From Butyrivibrio sp. (GTDB taxonomy: Bacteria; Bacillota; Clostridia; Lachnospirales; Lachnospiraceae): a stretch of DNA of 64,000 nt. The stretch lies in contig SVFZ01000070.1 in the NCBI GenBank assembly GCA_015056585.1, positions 1 to 64,000 of the forward strand, given 5' to 3'. Positions 52,698 to 60,634 of this stretch are shown here, piece after piece. A program made the translations under genes and the position numbers. Numbering within the stretch: the first letter of the stretch is position 1; each line of letters opens with the position of its first letter. The notes under the pieces were generated by a model. The model worked only from the letters and a program-made list of their open reading frames with translations. It searched no databases and was not told where the DNA came from.

Positions 52698-55163
52698 ATG
52701 GAAATTAAAATTTCAATCCGCGGCCTTGTGGAGTTTTTATTAAGGAGCGGAAATATAGACAACAGAATACATCAGGGACCATCAGATGCCATGCAGGAAG
52801 GCAGCAGGATACATCGCATGATCCAAAAGAGCATGGGACCTGACTATCATGCAGAGGTTCCTTTAAAGTTCACTTATAAGGCCAATGGTTATGACCTTTG
52901 CATTGAGGGCAGAGCCGATGGAATACTGGACAAGTACTTTGACGATGATAATGCTTATGATGCTCAGGAGAGCTTTATTGCTTCGGCAAAACCATCTCCA
53001 ATGATAGATGAGATTAAAGGCACATACAGAGAGCTGGCCAGGATGAAAGAGCCTGTGGCCGTTCATCTTGCACAGGCCAAATGCTATGCTGCGATTTACA
53101 GTACGATGAAGCATTGCCCGAACATAAACGTTCGTATGAGTTACTGCAATATTGAAACAGAGGAGATGAAATATTTCGACTCCTCTTATTCTTATGCGGA
53201 AATAACGTCCTGGTTTAAAGAACTTGTCAGCGCATATCTCAAATGGTCTGATTTTGAATATAATTGGGCTATTCTCAGAACATCCTCCATAAAAGCGGTA
53301 CAATTCCCGTTTCCGTACAGAGACGGACAAAAAGATCTGGCTGCGGCTGTTTACCGAACAATTGTCCATCAGAAAAAGCTTTTTCTCGAAGCTCCCACAG
53401 GCACAGGCAAAACTATAACAACTGTTTTTCCAACGGTTAAAGCCATGGGAGAGGGGAAAATATCAAAGCTCTTTTACCTTACAGCAAAGACCATAACAAG
53501 AACTGTGGCGGAGGAGTCTTTTAATATCTTAAGATCCGGTCAGGGGCTCAGGTTTAAAACTGCCACCATAACAGCAAGAGACAAGATATGTTTCCTTGAT
53601 GAAGACATGAGGAACTGTAATCCGGAAGCCTGTCCTTACGCAAAAGGCCATTATGACAGGATAAATGATGCTATTTTTGACCTTCTGACAAATGAAGATT
53701 CTTTTGACAGGGAAAAGATTGTGGAATATTCCGAAAAACATCAGGTCTGTCCGTTTGAAATGTCTCTCGATATGAGCTTATTTGCGGATGGAATCATATG
53801 TGATTACAACTATGTATTTGATCCCTTTGTATATCTCAGAAGATTTTTCGCTGATGGAATAGGCGGCAAAAAAGATTATGTATTTCTGGTGGATGAGACC
53901 CATAATCTTCTTGACCGCGGAAGGGATATGTACAGCGCGGTTCTAAGGAAGGAGAGCTTCCTTGAATTAAAGAACACAATAAAGGAGTTTCACCCAAAGA
54001 TCGCCGGGAATCTTGAAAAGTGCAATAAGGCTCTGCTTGAACTTAAAAGACAGTGCGACGGTTGCCGGGTGATGAACTCTATAGAAGGCGTCATAAATCC
54101 GCTAAACAGACTCTCAGGAATAATATCGGAATATCTTGAAAATCATCAGGAGGGGCCTTGCAGAGAGGATATTCTACTGTTTTATTTCGATATTTCCAGA
54201 TTCCTTACTATATATGACCTGTTGGATGATCATTATGTGATTTACAGCGAATTTGCGGAAAACGGTGACTTTTTGCTTAAACTGTTCTGCGCAGATCCCT
54301 CAAGAAACCTGGCTGGCTGTATGGATAAGGGAAAATCATCTATTCTTTTCTCAGCCACATTACTGCCTATACAGTACTATAAAAAACTGCTGGGAGGCAC
54401 GGATGAAGACTTTGAGGTGTACGCAAAATCTGTTTTTGACCCTTCAAAGCTCGGGATTTTTATCGGTAGTGATGTAACAAGCAAATATTCGGAGAGAGGC
54501 GAAAACCAGTATTTGAACATTGCCTCGTACATAGACAGCGTTACTAAGGCAAGATCCGGCAATTACCTGATATTTTTCCCTTCCCATCAGTTTCTGGAAG
54601 AAGTTTATTATGCCTATGAGGAAAACTTCTATGATGAGGAAAAAACGGAACTTTTGGTGCAGAGGGATTATATGAGCGAAGAGTCAAGAGAGGCCTTCTT
54701 AGACAGGTTTTCTGTGGGCAATAATCTTGACCTTTCAAGCATTATCCACATGGATCTTGAAATTGAGGACGACAAGAATGTTTTGGGATTCTGTGTGATG
54801 GGTGGAATTTTCAGTGAGGGAATTGACCTTAAATATGACAGTCTGATTGGGGTAATCGTTGTCGGAACGGGAATTCCCATGGTATGCAACGAGAGAGAAA
54901 TATTAAGGGGCTTTTTTGAAAACAGGGGTGTTGACGGTTTTGACTATGCATATCGATATCCGGGTATGAACAAGGTCCTGCAGGCAGCAGGCAGAGTCAT
55001 AAGGACAGAGGAAGATGAGGGAGTCGTAGCCTTATTGGATAACAGATTTAATCAGGGAAGCTACAGATATCTTTTCCCAAGAGAATGGAAACAGGTAAAA
55101 ACTGTTATGACTCGAACGGTCAAAAACGAGATATCCCGCTTCTGGAGCGGAAGAAAGGGATAA
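52698..55163 (+). CDS. PD-(D/E)XK nuclease fused to XPD/DinG-type Fe-S helicase
   Basis: An 821-residue fusion. N-terminal Cas4/RecB-like nuclease (about 1-200): GxxxH (H39), GRAD (D74), EIK (E105, K107) and QAKCY (Q126, Y130). Then an SF2 helicase of the XPD/DinG group: Walker A PTGTGKT (233-239), iron-sulphur cysteines C298, C307, C312 and C351, DETH box (399-402), and the C-terminal QAAGRVIRTEED (motif VI). Predicted to unwind and cut DNA in repair. The GTG at 52680 would also open the frame, but the ATG at 52698 has GGGGAG at a proper distance. A known Firmicutes architecture of unproven function. Confidence 0.9.
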   Translation: MEIKISIRGLVEFLLRSGNIDNRIHQGPSDAMQEGSRIHRMIQKSMGPDYHAEVPLKFTYKANGYDLCIEGRADGILDKYFDDDNAYDAQESFIASAKPSPMIDEIKGTYRELARMKEPVAVHLAQAKCYAAIYSTMKHCPNINVRMSYCNIETEEMKYFDSSYSYAEITSWFKELVSAYLKWSDFEYNWAILRTSSIKAVQFPFPYRDGQKDLAAAVYRTIVHQKKLFLEAPTGTGKTITTVFPTVKAMGEGKISKLFYLTAKTITRTVAEESFNILRSGQGLRFKTATITARDKICFLDEDMRNCNPEACPYAKGHYDRINDAIFDLLTNEDSFDREKIVEYSEKHQVCPFEMSLDMSLFADGIICDYNYVFDPFVYLRRFFADGIGGKKDYVFLVDETHNLLDRGRDMYSAVLRKESFLELKNTIKEFHPKIAGNLEKCNKALLELKRQCDGCRVMNSIEGVINPLNRLSGIISEYLENHQEGPCREDILLFYFDISRFLTIYDLLDDHYVIYSEFAENGDFLLKLFCADPSRNLAGCMDKGKSSILFSATLLPIQYYKKLLGGTDEDFEVYAKSVFDPSKLGIFIGSDVTSKYSERGENQYLNIASYIDSVTKARSGNYLIFFPSHQFLEEVYYAYEENFYDEEKTELLVQRDYMSEESREAFLDRFSVGNNLDLSSIIHMDLEIEDDKNVLGFCVMGGIFSEGIDLKYDSLIGVIVVGTGIPMVCNEREILRGFFENRGVDGFDYAYRYPGMNKVLQAAGRVIRTEEDEGVVALLDNRFNQGSYRYLFPREWKQVKTVMTRTVKNEISRFWSGRKG

Positions 55164-55205
55164 AAAAATACAATTTTTCTCTTTAAAAACTCAAAAATTA
55201 AAATA

Positions 55206-55516
55206 GTGGTTAACATAGTGCTACAATTTCAATATTTATGTTAACCGCAATTCGAACTGAATTGTGTCAATTGTTCGAAAAATAGTATGTTAAATCAGAA
55301 AACTGATAAAAAAGATTTAAATAAATGACGAGTGTGTCATGTGGATAACTCTGTGGAAATTGGGGATTATTTTTAAACGATGAAATGCAAGGCCAGTAAA
55401 CTGGGGCTTTTCAATAAGTCGTAAAATTGAACATGGAAACGAGCAAAAATAATCATCTGACTGATACAGTCAATACATATATGTAAACCACAATATTGTA
55501 TGACACGCGTGTCATA
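55206..55516. promoter_or_regulatory. Palindrome-rich intergenic region with DnaA-box-like sites
   Basis: The 475-bp gap 55164-55638 is AT rich and contains no credible gene. Seen: a 12-pair inverted repeat (55206-55217 with 55237-55248); TTCGAAC/GTTCGAA (55251-55257, 55273-55279); ATGAC/GTCAT (55325-55340); TGTGGATAA (55340-55348), a perfect DnaA box on the minus strand, with a second near-match TGTGGAAAT (55352-55360); CCAGTAAACTGG (55393-55404); TGACTGATACAGTCA (55458-55472); TACATATATGTA (55474-55485); ACAATATTGT (55490-55499); TATGACACGCGTGTCATA (55499-55516). A probable promoter for the next gene is TTGCAA (55572-55577) / TAAAAT (55596-55601). Confidence 0.6.
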
Positions 55517-55638
55517 AAAGTTCTGAAAAAACCCACTGTTTAAGCCTTTTTTGCTAATTTTATCAGTTTTATTGCAACGATCCTCAACAGAGTTGTAAAA
55601 TAAAGTAGTATCCTGATTTGCAAAGAGGGAGTTCATAT

Positions 55639-57255
55639 ATGAATATTGAAAACTATGATCAGGAAGTAAAAGACCTGAACAAGGAAATGCTTGCCGCCAG
55701 GTCCAAGCTTACCCAGGACTATATCAGTATCTGTACAAAACTTGTCAGGAAAGCCAAAGAGATTGATGACAACAACCTTTTGGGCTATGCATACTACTAT
55801 TTGTCAGATGCTTATTATCTTTTAAGTAACGATTATCGTAAGTTTAACAGCAATCTCCTGAATGCAATTGAATACCTGCAGATAGGCGGGGATGCGGAGC
55901 ATCTTGCAAGGTGCTACAACCTGCTTGGAATTGATGCGCTCAATCATGGCAATACAGAACTGGCGCTGGATTTCTTTTACACCGGGCTCAACTACCGGGA
56001 CGAGATCGAGGAGACCGGAATCCCCGGATTTATGGAATTTAATATGGGCCATGTCTATGACAAGCTGGGCGATGTGAAGGGAGCGCTTTCCTGTACTCTT
56101 TCTGCGGACAGAGCAATCCGCAAGAATAAGAGCGAGAGCCTGTATTACAGGAATATCCTCTACTGTTACTGCTTTGAAGCAGACTGTTATATTAAGCTCA
56201 AAAAGGCTGACGGTGTGCAGAAATGCCTGAATGCTATTGATAAGCTTGGAAAGCAAAAGGAATGTAATGCAGATTTTATCAACTCCTATGCTGTTATCTA
56301 TACCAGAATGAAATGCTATCATTTCCTCGGAGATAAGGAGCGGTTTAAAAAGTACGCTGACATGATCATGGGACTTATTGTGGATGGAAAGTATACCCTT
56401 GATAACATGGAAGATGTATTTACCACTGCCAGGTTTTTTATGAATATAGGCATGCAGCGTGAAGCTAAGGATATAGTAAAGTATTCTGAAAAAACCTTAA
56501 GTGATTACAATATTTCAAACTTAAAGCTTGACCATGCGAGACTAAGGTGTGAGCTTTCTGCAGGCAGCAGTGCCACTGAGGAAGGCGTAAAAGCCCTTGA
56601 GGATTTTTATAAGTACTCTGTGGAGTATGAAAAAGAGAGGATCATCAATTACCAGTTCTTTGCCAATATCCGCAAGAAACTGGCAGATGCCGAAAGAGAG
56701 AACCTGGCTCTTTCAAAGCAGGCCGAGACGGACTCTCTGACCGGACTTGGAAACAGATACGCCCTTAATAAGTATGCTGATTCGGCTTTTGACGTTGCCT
56801 TTGAGAAAAAGACATCTCTTGCGGTGGAAATTCTTGATGTGGATGACTTTAAATACTATAACGATACATTTGGCCATCAGAGTGGTGATACCTGCCTTAA
56901 GAAGATTGGAGAGATCATTTCCGATATTTGCCTGACGAACGAGAAAATCAATGCGTACAGGTATGGCGGAGACGAGTTTGTGATTATTTACGAGGGAATG
57001 ACTGACGATGAGGTTTTGAAATATGCCCATGATCTCAGAGAAAACGTTAACAAACTCAGGATTTCCTCCAATCGCAGCAATCAGGAAGCGACAATCAGTG
57101 TTTCACAGGGTATCAGGAATTCTGTTCCCACAGAGACCAATAAGCTTTGGGATTACATGCATGCTGCAGATCTGGCTCTCTATGAGGTAAAAGAGAACAA
57201 AAAGGGCGACATCAGTCTTATCCACAAGGTTGTGCATCCGTTAGAGTCGCCTTGA
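55639..57255 (+). CDS. TPR-GGDEF diguanylate cyclase
   Basis: About 538 residues, cytosolic. Residues 1-330 are helical TPR-like repeats (AYYYLSDAYYLLSND, ARCYNLLGIDALNHGNTELALDFFYTGL, FNMGHVYDKLGDVKGAL). After a coiled linker a GGDEF domain starts at DSLTGLGNRYALNKYA, with intact YRYGGDEFVIIYEG. No RxxD inhibitory site. It would synthesise c-di-GMP under control of a protein or peptide bound to the TPR part (inference). Start at ATG 55639 behind AGAGGGAG rather than the ribosome-site-less TTG 21 bases upstream. Confidence 0.88.
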   Translation: MNIENYDQEVKDLNKEMLAARSKLTQDYISICTKLVRKAKEIDDNNLLGYAYYYLSDAYYLLSNDYRKFNSNLLNAIEYLQIGGDAEHLARCYNLLGIDALNHGNTELALDFFYTGLNYRDEIEETGIPGFMEFNMGHVYDKLGDVKGALSCTLSADRAIRKNKSESLYYRNILYCYCFEADCYIKLKKADGVQKCLNAIDKLGKQKECNADFINSYAVIYTRMKCYHFLGDKERFKKYADMIMGLIVDGKYTLDNMEDVFTTARFFMNIGMQREAKDIVKYSEKTLSDYNISNLKLDHARLRCELSAGSSATEEGVKALEDFYKYSVEYEKERIINYQFFANIRKKLADAERENLALSKQAETDSLTGLGNRYALNKYADSAFDVAFEKKTSLAVEILDVDDFKYYNDTFGHQSGDTCLKKIGEIISDICLTNEKINAYRYGGDEFVIIYEGMTDDEVLKYAHDLRENVNKLRISSNRSNQEATISVSQGIRNSVPTETNKLWDYMHAADLALYEVKENKKGDISLIHKVVHPLESP

Positions 57256-57266
57256 TATGAAAAGTC

Positions 57267-57295
57267 TTGACACTTGTTTTTTTTGATATTATATT
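57267..57295 (+). promoter_or_regulatory. Promoter of valS
   Basis: A perfect TTGACA (57267-57272), a 17-base spacer and TATATT (57290-57295), just ahead of the T-box leader. Confidence 0.85.
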
Positions 57296-57316
57296 AGGAA
57301 AATAAAAACATACTAA

Positions 57317-57629
57317 AGGTTATGAGAAAGAGGAGTACATATTGTACCGAGGTTTACAGAAAAAACGCTCATTTGCTGAGAGGGCGTTGACTTAGGCGAT
57401 ATGGAAGGTAGCTGTTGAACCGGACACCCAGAACGGGTAATATATTTATCCCATAAGTGTCCCCGCGTGATCTGCGTTAACGGATCAGGTATTTGAGAGT
57501 CCTTCGGATTTTCAGATGCTGTAATGAGGCAGAAAATTCAGGTCACTGGTTTTTCTGTGAACTAAGGTGGTACCGCGTACGTAATAATACGCCCTTAGCA
57601 GTCGAAACAGATTGCTAAGGGCTTTTTTA
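57317..57629 (+). ncRNA. T-box leader of valS
   Basis: The T-box motif AAGGTGGTACCGCG is at 57564-57577. The terminator GCCCTTAGCA (57591-57600) / TGCTAAGGGC (57613-57622) with six T follows. Stem I begins with AGAGGAGTACA and GTACCGAGGTTTACAG. The likely specifier is GTA (Val) at 57408-57410 within GGAAGGTAGCTG; this assignment is from context and less certain. Uncharged tRNA-Val would prevent termination and switch valS on. It fills the 417-bp gap before valS. Confidence 0.95.
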
Positions 57630-57671
57630 ATGCTCTTGGCAATGCACTTATTTCTTGAAAAGGAGAACACT

Positions 57672-60344
57672 ATGAAGAAAGAACTTGAAAAGACCTATGA
57701 TCCTAAGGGTATTGAGAGACGTCTTTACTCCAAGTGGGAGGAAAAAAAGTACTTCCATGCCGAAGTAGATGAGACAAAAAAACCATTTACCATTGTGATC
57801 CCACCGCCAAACATTACAGGTAAGCTTCACATGGGCCATGCCCTTGACAACACCATGCAGGATATTCTTATCCGCTACAAGAGAATGCAGGGCTACAATG
57901 CACTCTGGCAGCCGGGTACAGACCATGCTTCAATAGCCACAGAGGTTAAGATCATTGATACCTTAAAGGCTGAAGGTATCGACAAGAGAGACCTTGGACG
58001 TGAAAAGTTCCTTGAGAGAGCATGGGAGTGGAAAAAAGAGTACGGTGGAACCATTATTTCCCAGCTTAAGAAGATGGGCTCATCCTGCGATTGGGACAGA
58101 GAACGTTTCACAATGGATGAGGGCTGTAACGAGGCAGTTACAGAGGTCTTTTGCAAGATGCATGAAAAAGGCTATATCTACAAGGGAAGCCGTATCGTAA
58201 ACTGGTGTCCTGTTTGTAAGACATCCATTTCCGATGCTGAGGTTGAGTATGAGGAGCAGGCCGGTCATTTGTGGCACATCAAATATCCTGTGATCAACGA
58301 GGATGGGTCAGTTTCAAAGACTGATTTTATTGAATTTGCCACAACACGTCCTGAGACAATGCTCGGCGATACTGCAGTTGCGGTTAACCCTGATGATGAC
58401 AGATATAAGAGCTTTAAGGGCAAGAAGGTTCTTTTACCTATAGTAAACAGAGAGCTTCCTATCGTAGAAGACTCCTATGTTGATATGGAATTTGGCACAG
58501 GTGTAGTAAAGATCACTCCCGGCCATGACCCTAACGACTTTGAAGTTGGTAAGCGCCACAACCTCGAGGAAATCAACATCCTCAACGACGATGCCACCAT
58601 AAATGCTAACGGTGGCAAGTTCGAGGGAATGGACAGATATGCAGCCAGAGAAGCTATAGTAAAAGAACTTGATGAGATGGGACTTCTTGTTGAGATTGAG
58701 GATTATTCTCACAACGTAGGAACTCATGACCGCTGCCATACAACTGTTGAGCCTATGATCAAGGCACAGTGGTTCGTTAAGATGGATGAGCTTATCAAAC
58801 CGGCTGTTAAAGCTGTTAAAGATGGCGAGATCAAGCTTATTCCTCCGAGAATGGAGAAGACATACTTCAACTGGACTGACAATATCCGTGACTGGTGTAT
58901 TTCAAGACAGCTCTGGTGGGGACACAGAATTCCTGCATATTATTGCGATAAGTGCGGAGAGGTAGTTGTAGCAAAAGAGGCTCCGACAGTTTGCCCTAAG
59001 TGCGGTCACACACACTTTACTCAGGATCCGGATACACTTGATACATGGTTCTCATCAGCGCTTTGGCCTTTCGAGACTCTTGGATGGCCACATGACACCA
59101 AGGAACTTAAGTATTTCTTCCCTACAGATGTGCTTGTAACAGGTTATGACATTATCTTCTTCTGGGTAATCAGAATGATCTTCTCAAGTTATGAGCAGAT
59201 GGGAACATATCCTTTCCACACAGTTCTTTTCCACGGACTTGTAAGAGATTCTCAGGGCAGAAAGATGAGTAAATCTTTAGGAAACGGTATTGATCCTCTT
59301 GATATCATTGAGAATTACGGCGCTGATGCTTTGAGACTTACTCTTATTACAGGTAACGCACCGGGTAACGATATGCGTTTCTATAATGAAAGAGTTGAGA
59401 ACAGCCGTAACTTTGCTAATAAGGTTTGGAATGCTTCAAGATTTATCATGATGAACATGCCGGAGGATGCTCCTTCAGCTATTCATCAGGCGATGCCTTC
59501 AGGTCTTGAGCCTGTAGATCACTGGATCCTCAGCAAGCTCAATAATACAATAAAAGAAGTTACCGAGAATATGGACAAGTATGAGCTCGGTATCGCTGTT
59601 CAGAAGGTTTATGACTTTATCTGGGATGAGTTCTGCGACTGGTACATCGAGATGGTTAAGCCGCGTCTCTACAATTCAGACGATGCAGTTAGCCACGAGG
59701 CAGCACTCTGGACACTGCAGACAGTTCTTTTAAATGCATTAAAGCTCCTGCATCCATACATGCCATTCATTACAGAGGAAATCTTCTGCACGATGCAGGA
59801 TGAGGAAGAGTCAATTATGATCTCTGACTGGCCTGTTTATAAGGATGAGTGGAACTTTGAAGAGGATGAGAAGGCAATCGAGACCATTAAGGAAGCAGTT
59901 CGCGGAATACGTAACGTACGTACTCAGATGAACGTTGCTCCTTCAAGAAAGGCTCTTGTATACGTTGTAAGCGACAAGGATGACGTACTTGATATCTTCA
60001 GAAAAGGTAAGCTCTTCTTTGAGTCTCTGGCTTATGCTTCAGAGTCAGTTTGCCAGAATGACAAGAGCGGAATTGCTGATGATGCGGTTTCTGTAGTTCT
60101 TGCAGACGCAACCTGCTACATTCCTTTCTCAGATCTGGTTGATATCTCAGCCGAGATTGAAAGACTCTCCAAGGAGCAGAAGAAGCTTGAGGGTGAGCTT
60201 AAGAGATCTCAGAGCATGCTCAGCAATGAGAAGTTCCTTTCAAAGGCTCCTGCAGAGAAGATTGCAGAGGAAAAAGAGAAGCAGCAAAAGTACCAGCAGA
60301 CCTACGACCAGATCACAGAGAGACTTGCGCAGCTGAAAGGATGA
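57672..60344 (+). CDS. valS: Valyl-tRNA synthetase
   Basis: An 890-residue class-I synthetase: PPPNITGKLHMGHAL (HIGH motif), editing domain with TTRPETMLGDTAV, KMSKSLGNG (KMSKS motif), zinc-type CDKCGEV and CPKCGHTH, anticodon-binding domain, and a C-terminal coiled-coil arm (last about 65 residues). The frame opens at 57612 near the T-box terminator, but AAAGGAG lies six bases before the Met at 57672, the normal start. Control by the T-box upstream. Confidence 0.97.
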   Translation: MKKELEKTYDPKGIERRLYSKWEEKKYFHAEVDETKKPFTIVIPPPNITGKLHMGHALDNTMQDILIRYKRMQGYNALWQPGTDHASIATEVKIIDTLKAEGIDKRDLGREKFLERAWEWKKEYGGTIISQLKKMGSSCDWDRERFTMDEGCNEAVTEVFCKMHEKGYIYKGSRIVNWCPVCKTSISDAEVEYEEQAGHLWHIKYPVINEDGSVSKTDFIEFATTRPETMLGDTAVAVNPDDDRYKSFKGKKVLLPIVNRELPIVEDSYVDMEFGTGVVKITPGHDPNDFEVGKRHNLEEINILNDDATINANGGKFEGMDRYAAREAIVKELDEMGLLVEIEDYSHNVGTHDRCHTTVEPMIKAQWFVKMDELIKPAVKAVKDGEIKLIPPRMEKTYFNWTDNIRDWCISRQLWWGHRIPAYYCDKCGEVVVAKEAPTVCPKCGHTHFTQDPDTLDTWFSSALWPFETLGWPHDTKELKYFFPTDVLVTGYDIIFFWVIRMIFSSYEQMGTYPFHTVLFHGLVRDSQGRKMSKSLGNGIDPLDIIENYGADALRLTLITGNAPGNDMRFYNERVENSRNFANKVWNASRFIMMNMPEDAPSAIHQAMPSGLEPVDHWILSKLNNTIKEVTENMDKYELGIAVQKVYDFIWDEFCDWYIEMVKPRLYNSDDAVSHEAALWTLQTVLLNALKLLHPYMPFITEEIFCTMQDEEESIMISDWPVYKDEWNFEEDEKAIETIKEAVRGIRNVRTQMNVAPSRKALVYVVSDKDDVLDIFRKGKLFFESLAYASESVCQNDKSGIADDAVSVVLADATCYIPFSDLVDISAEIERLSKEQKKLEGELKRSQSMLSNEKFLSKAPAEKIAEEKEKQQKYQQTYDQITERLAQLKG

Positions 60345-60359
60345 TGGCTTTTTAAGGAC

Positions 60360-60451
60360 GCGCCATAAAGGAGTGATATATGGCTCAGGCCTCCGACGAT
60401 TTCTTCGAAATCCAATCGGCCTGATTCCATATATGCACTCCATAAAGGCGC
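60360..60451. repeat. 92-nt imperfect palindrome
   Basis: GCGCC (60360-60364) pairs with GGCGC (60447-60451); GGAGTG (60370-60375) with CACTCC (60436-60441); then TATATGG/CCATATA, TCAGGCC/GGCCTGA and an inner GATTTC/GAAATC. The two internal-loop strands are the same sequence, ATAAA. There is no T run after it. It lies 16 bases after valS and is much larger than a usual terminator. Confidence 0.75.
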
Positions 60452-60482
60452 TGTCTTTGGATAGCGACAGGGCTTTCAGGAA

Positions 60483-60590
60483 GCCGGAAGTCTGGGTAAG
60501 GTAAAGATAATTTGGCAAGCGGGAAGTCTATGTAAGGTAAAGATGATGTGGAAAGCCGGAAGTCTATGTGGGTGGAAGGTTATGTGCTGA
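60483..60590. repeat. Three contiguous 36-bp imperfect tandem repeats
   Basis: Units start at 60483, 60519 and 60555, each opening GCCGGAAGTCT or GCGGGAAGTCT, with shared middle AAGGTAAAGAT in the first two and divergence in the third. Because 36 is divisible by three, some frames stay open on both strands with a 12-residue period, but no start codon with a ribosome site supports a gene. A more diverged fourth unit may follow before folC. Confidence 0.8.
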
Positions 60591-60634
60591 GAGGAAATGT
60601 CTGGCAGGTTAGATGAAAGAGTTAAGGTTTTGGG

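Noticed and set aside
55251-55279. LexA (SOS) box from TTCGAAC and GTTCGAA
   Set aside because: The half-sites are 15 bases apart instead of the four expected for the CGAAC-N4-GTTCG box.
55340-55360. Chromosomal replication origin because of DnaA-box-like sites
   Set aside because: Only one perfect and one weak box, and no dnaA, dnaN, recF, gyrB or rpmH nearby. Kept only as part of the palindrome-rich region.
55373-55636. Minus-strand 87-residue frame in the gap before the TPR-GGDEF gene
   Set aside because: No ribosome site, unlike any known family, and it crosses the cluster of palindromes.
60483-60590. Possible CRISPR array (36-bp period)
   Set aside because: The units are contiguous and imperfect with no spacers between them, and no cas gene is nearby.
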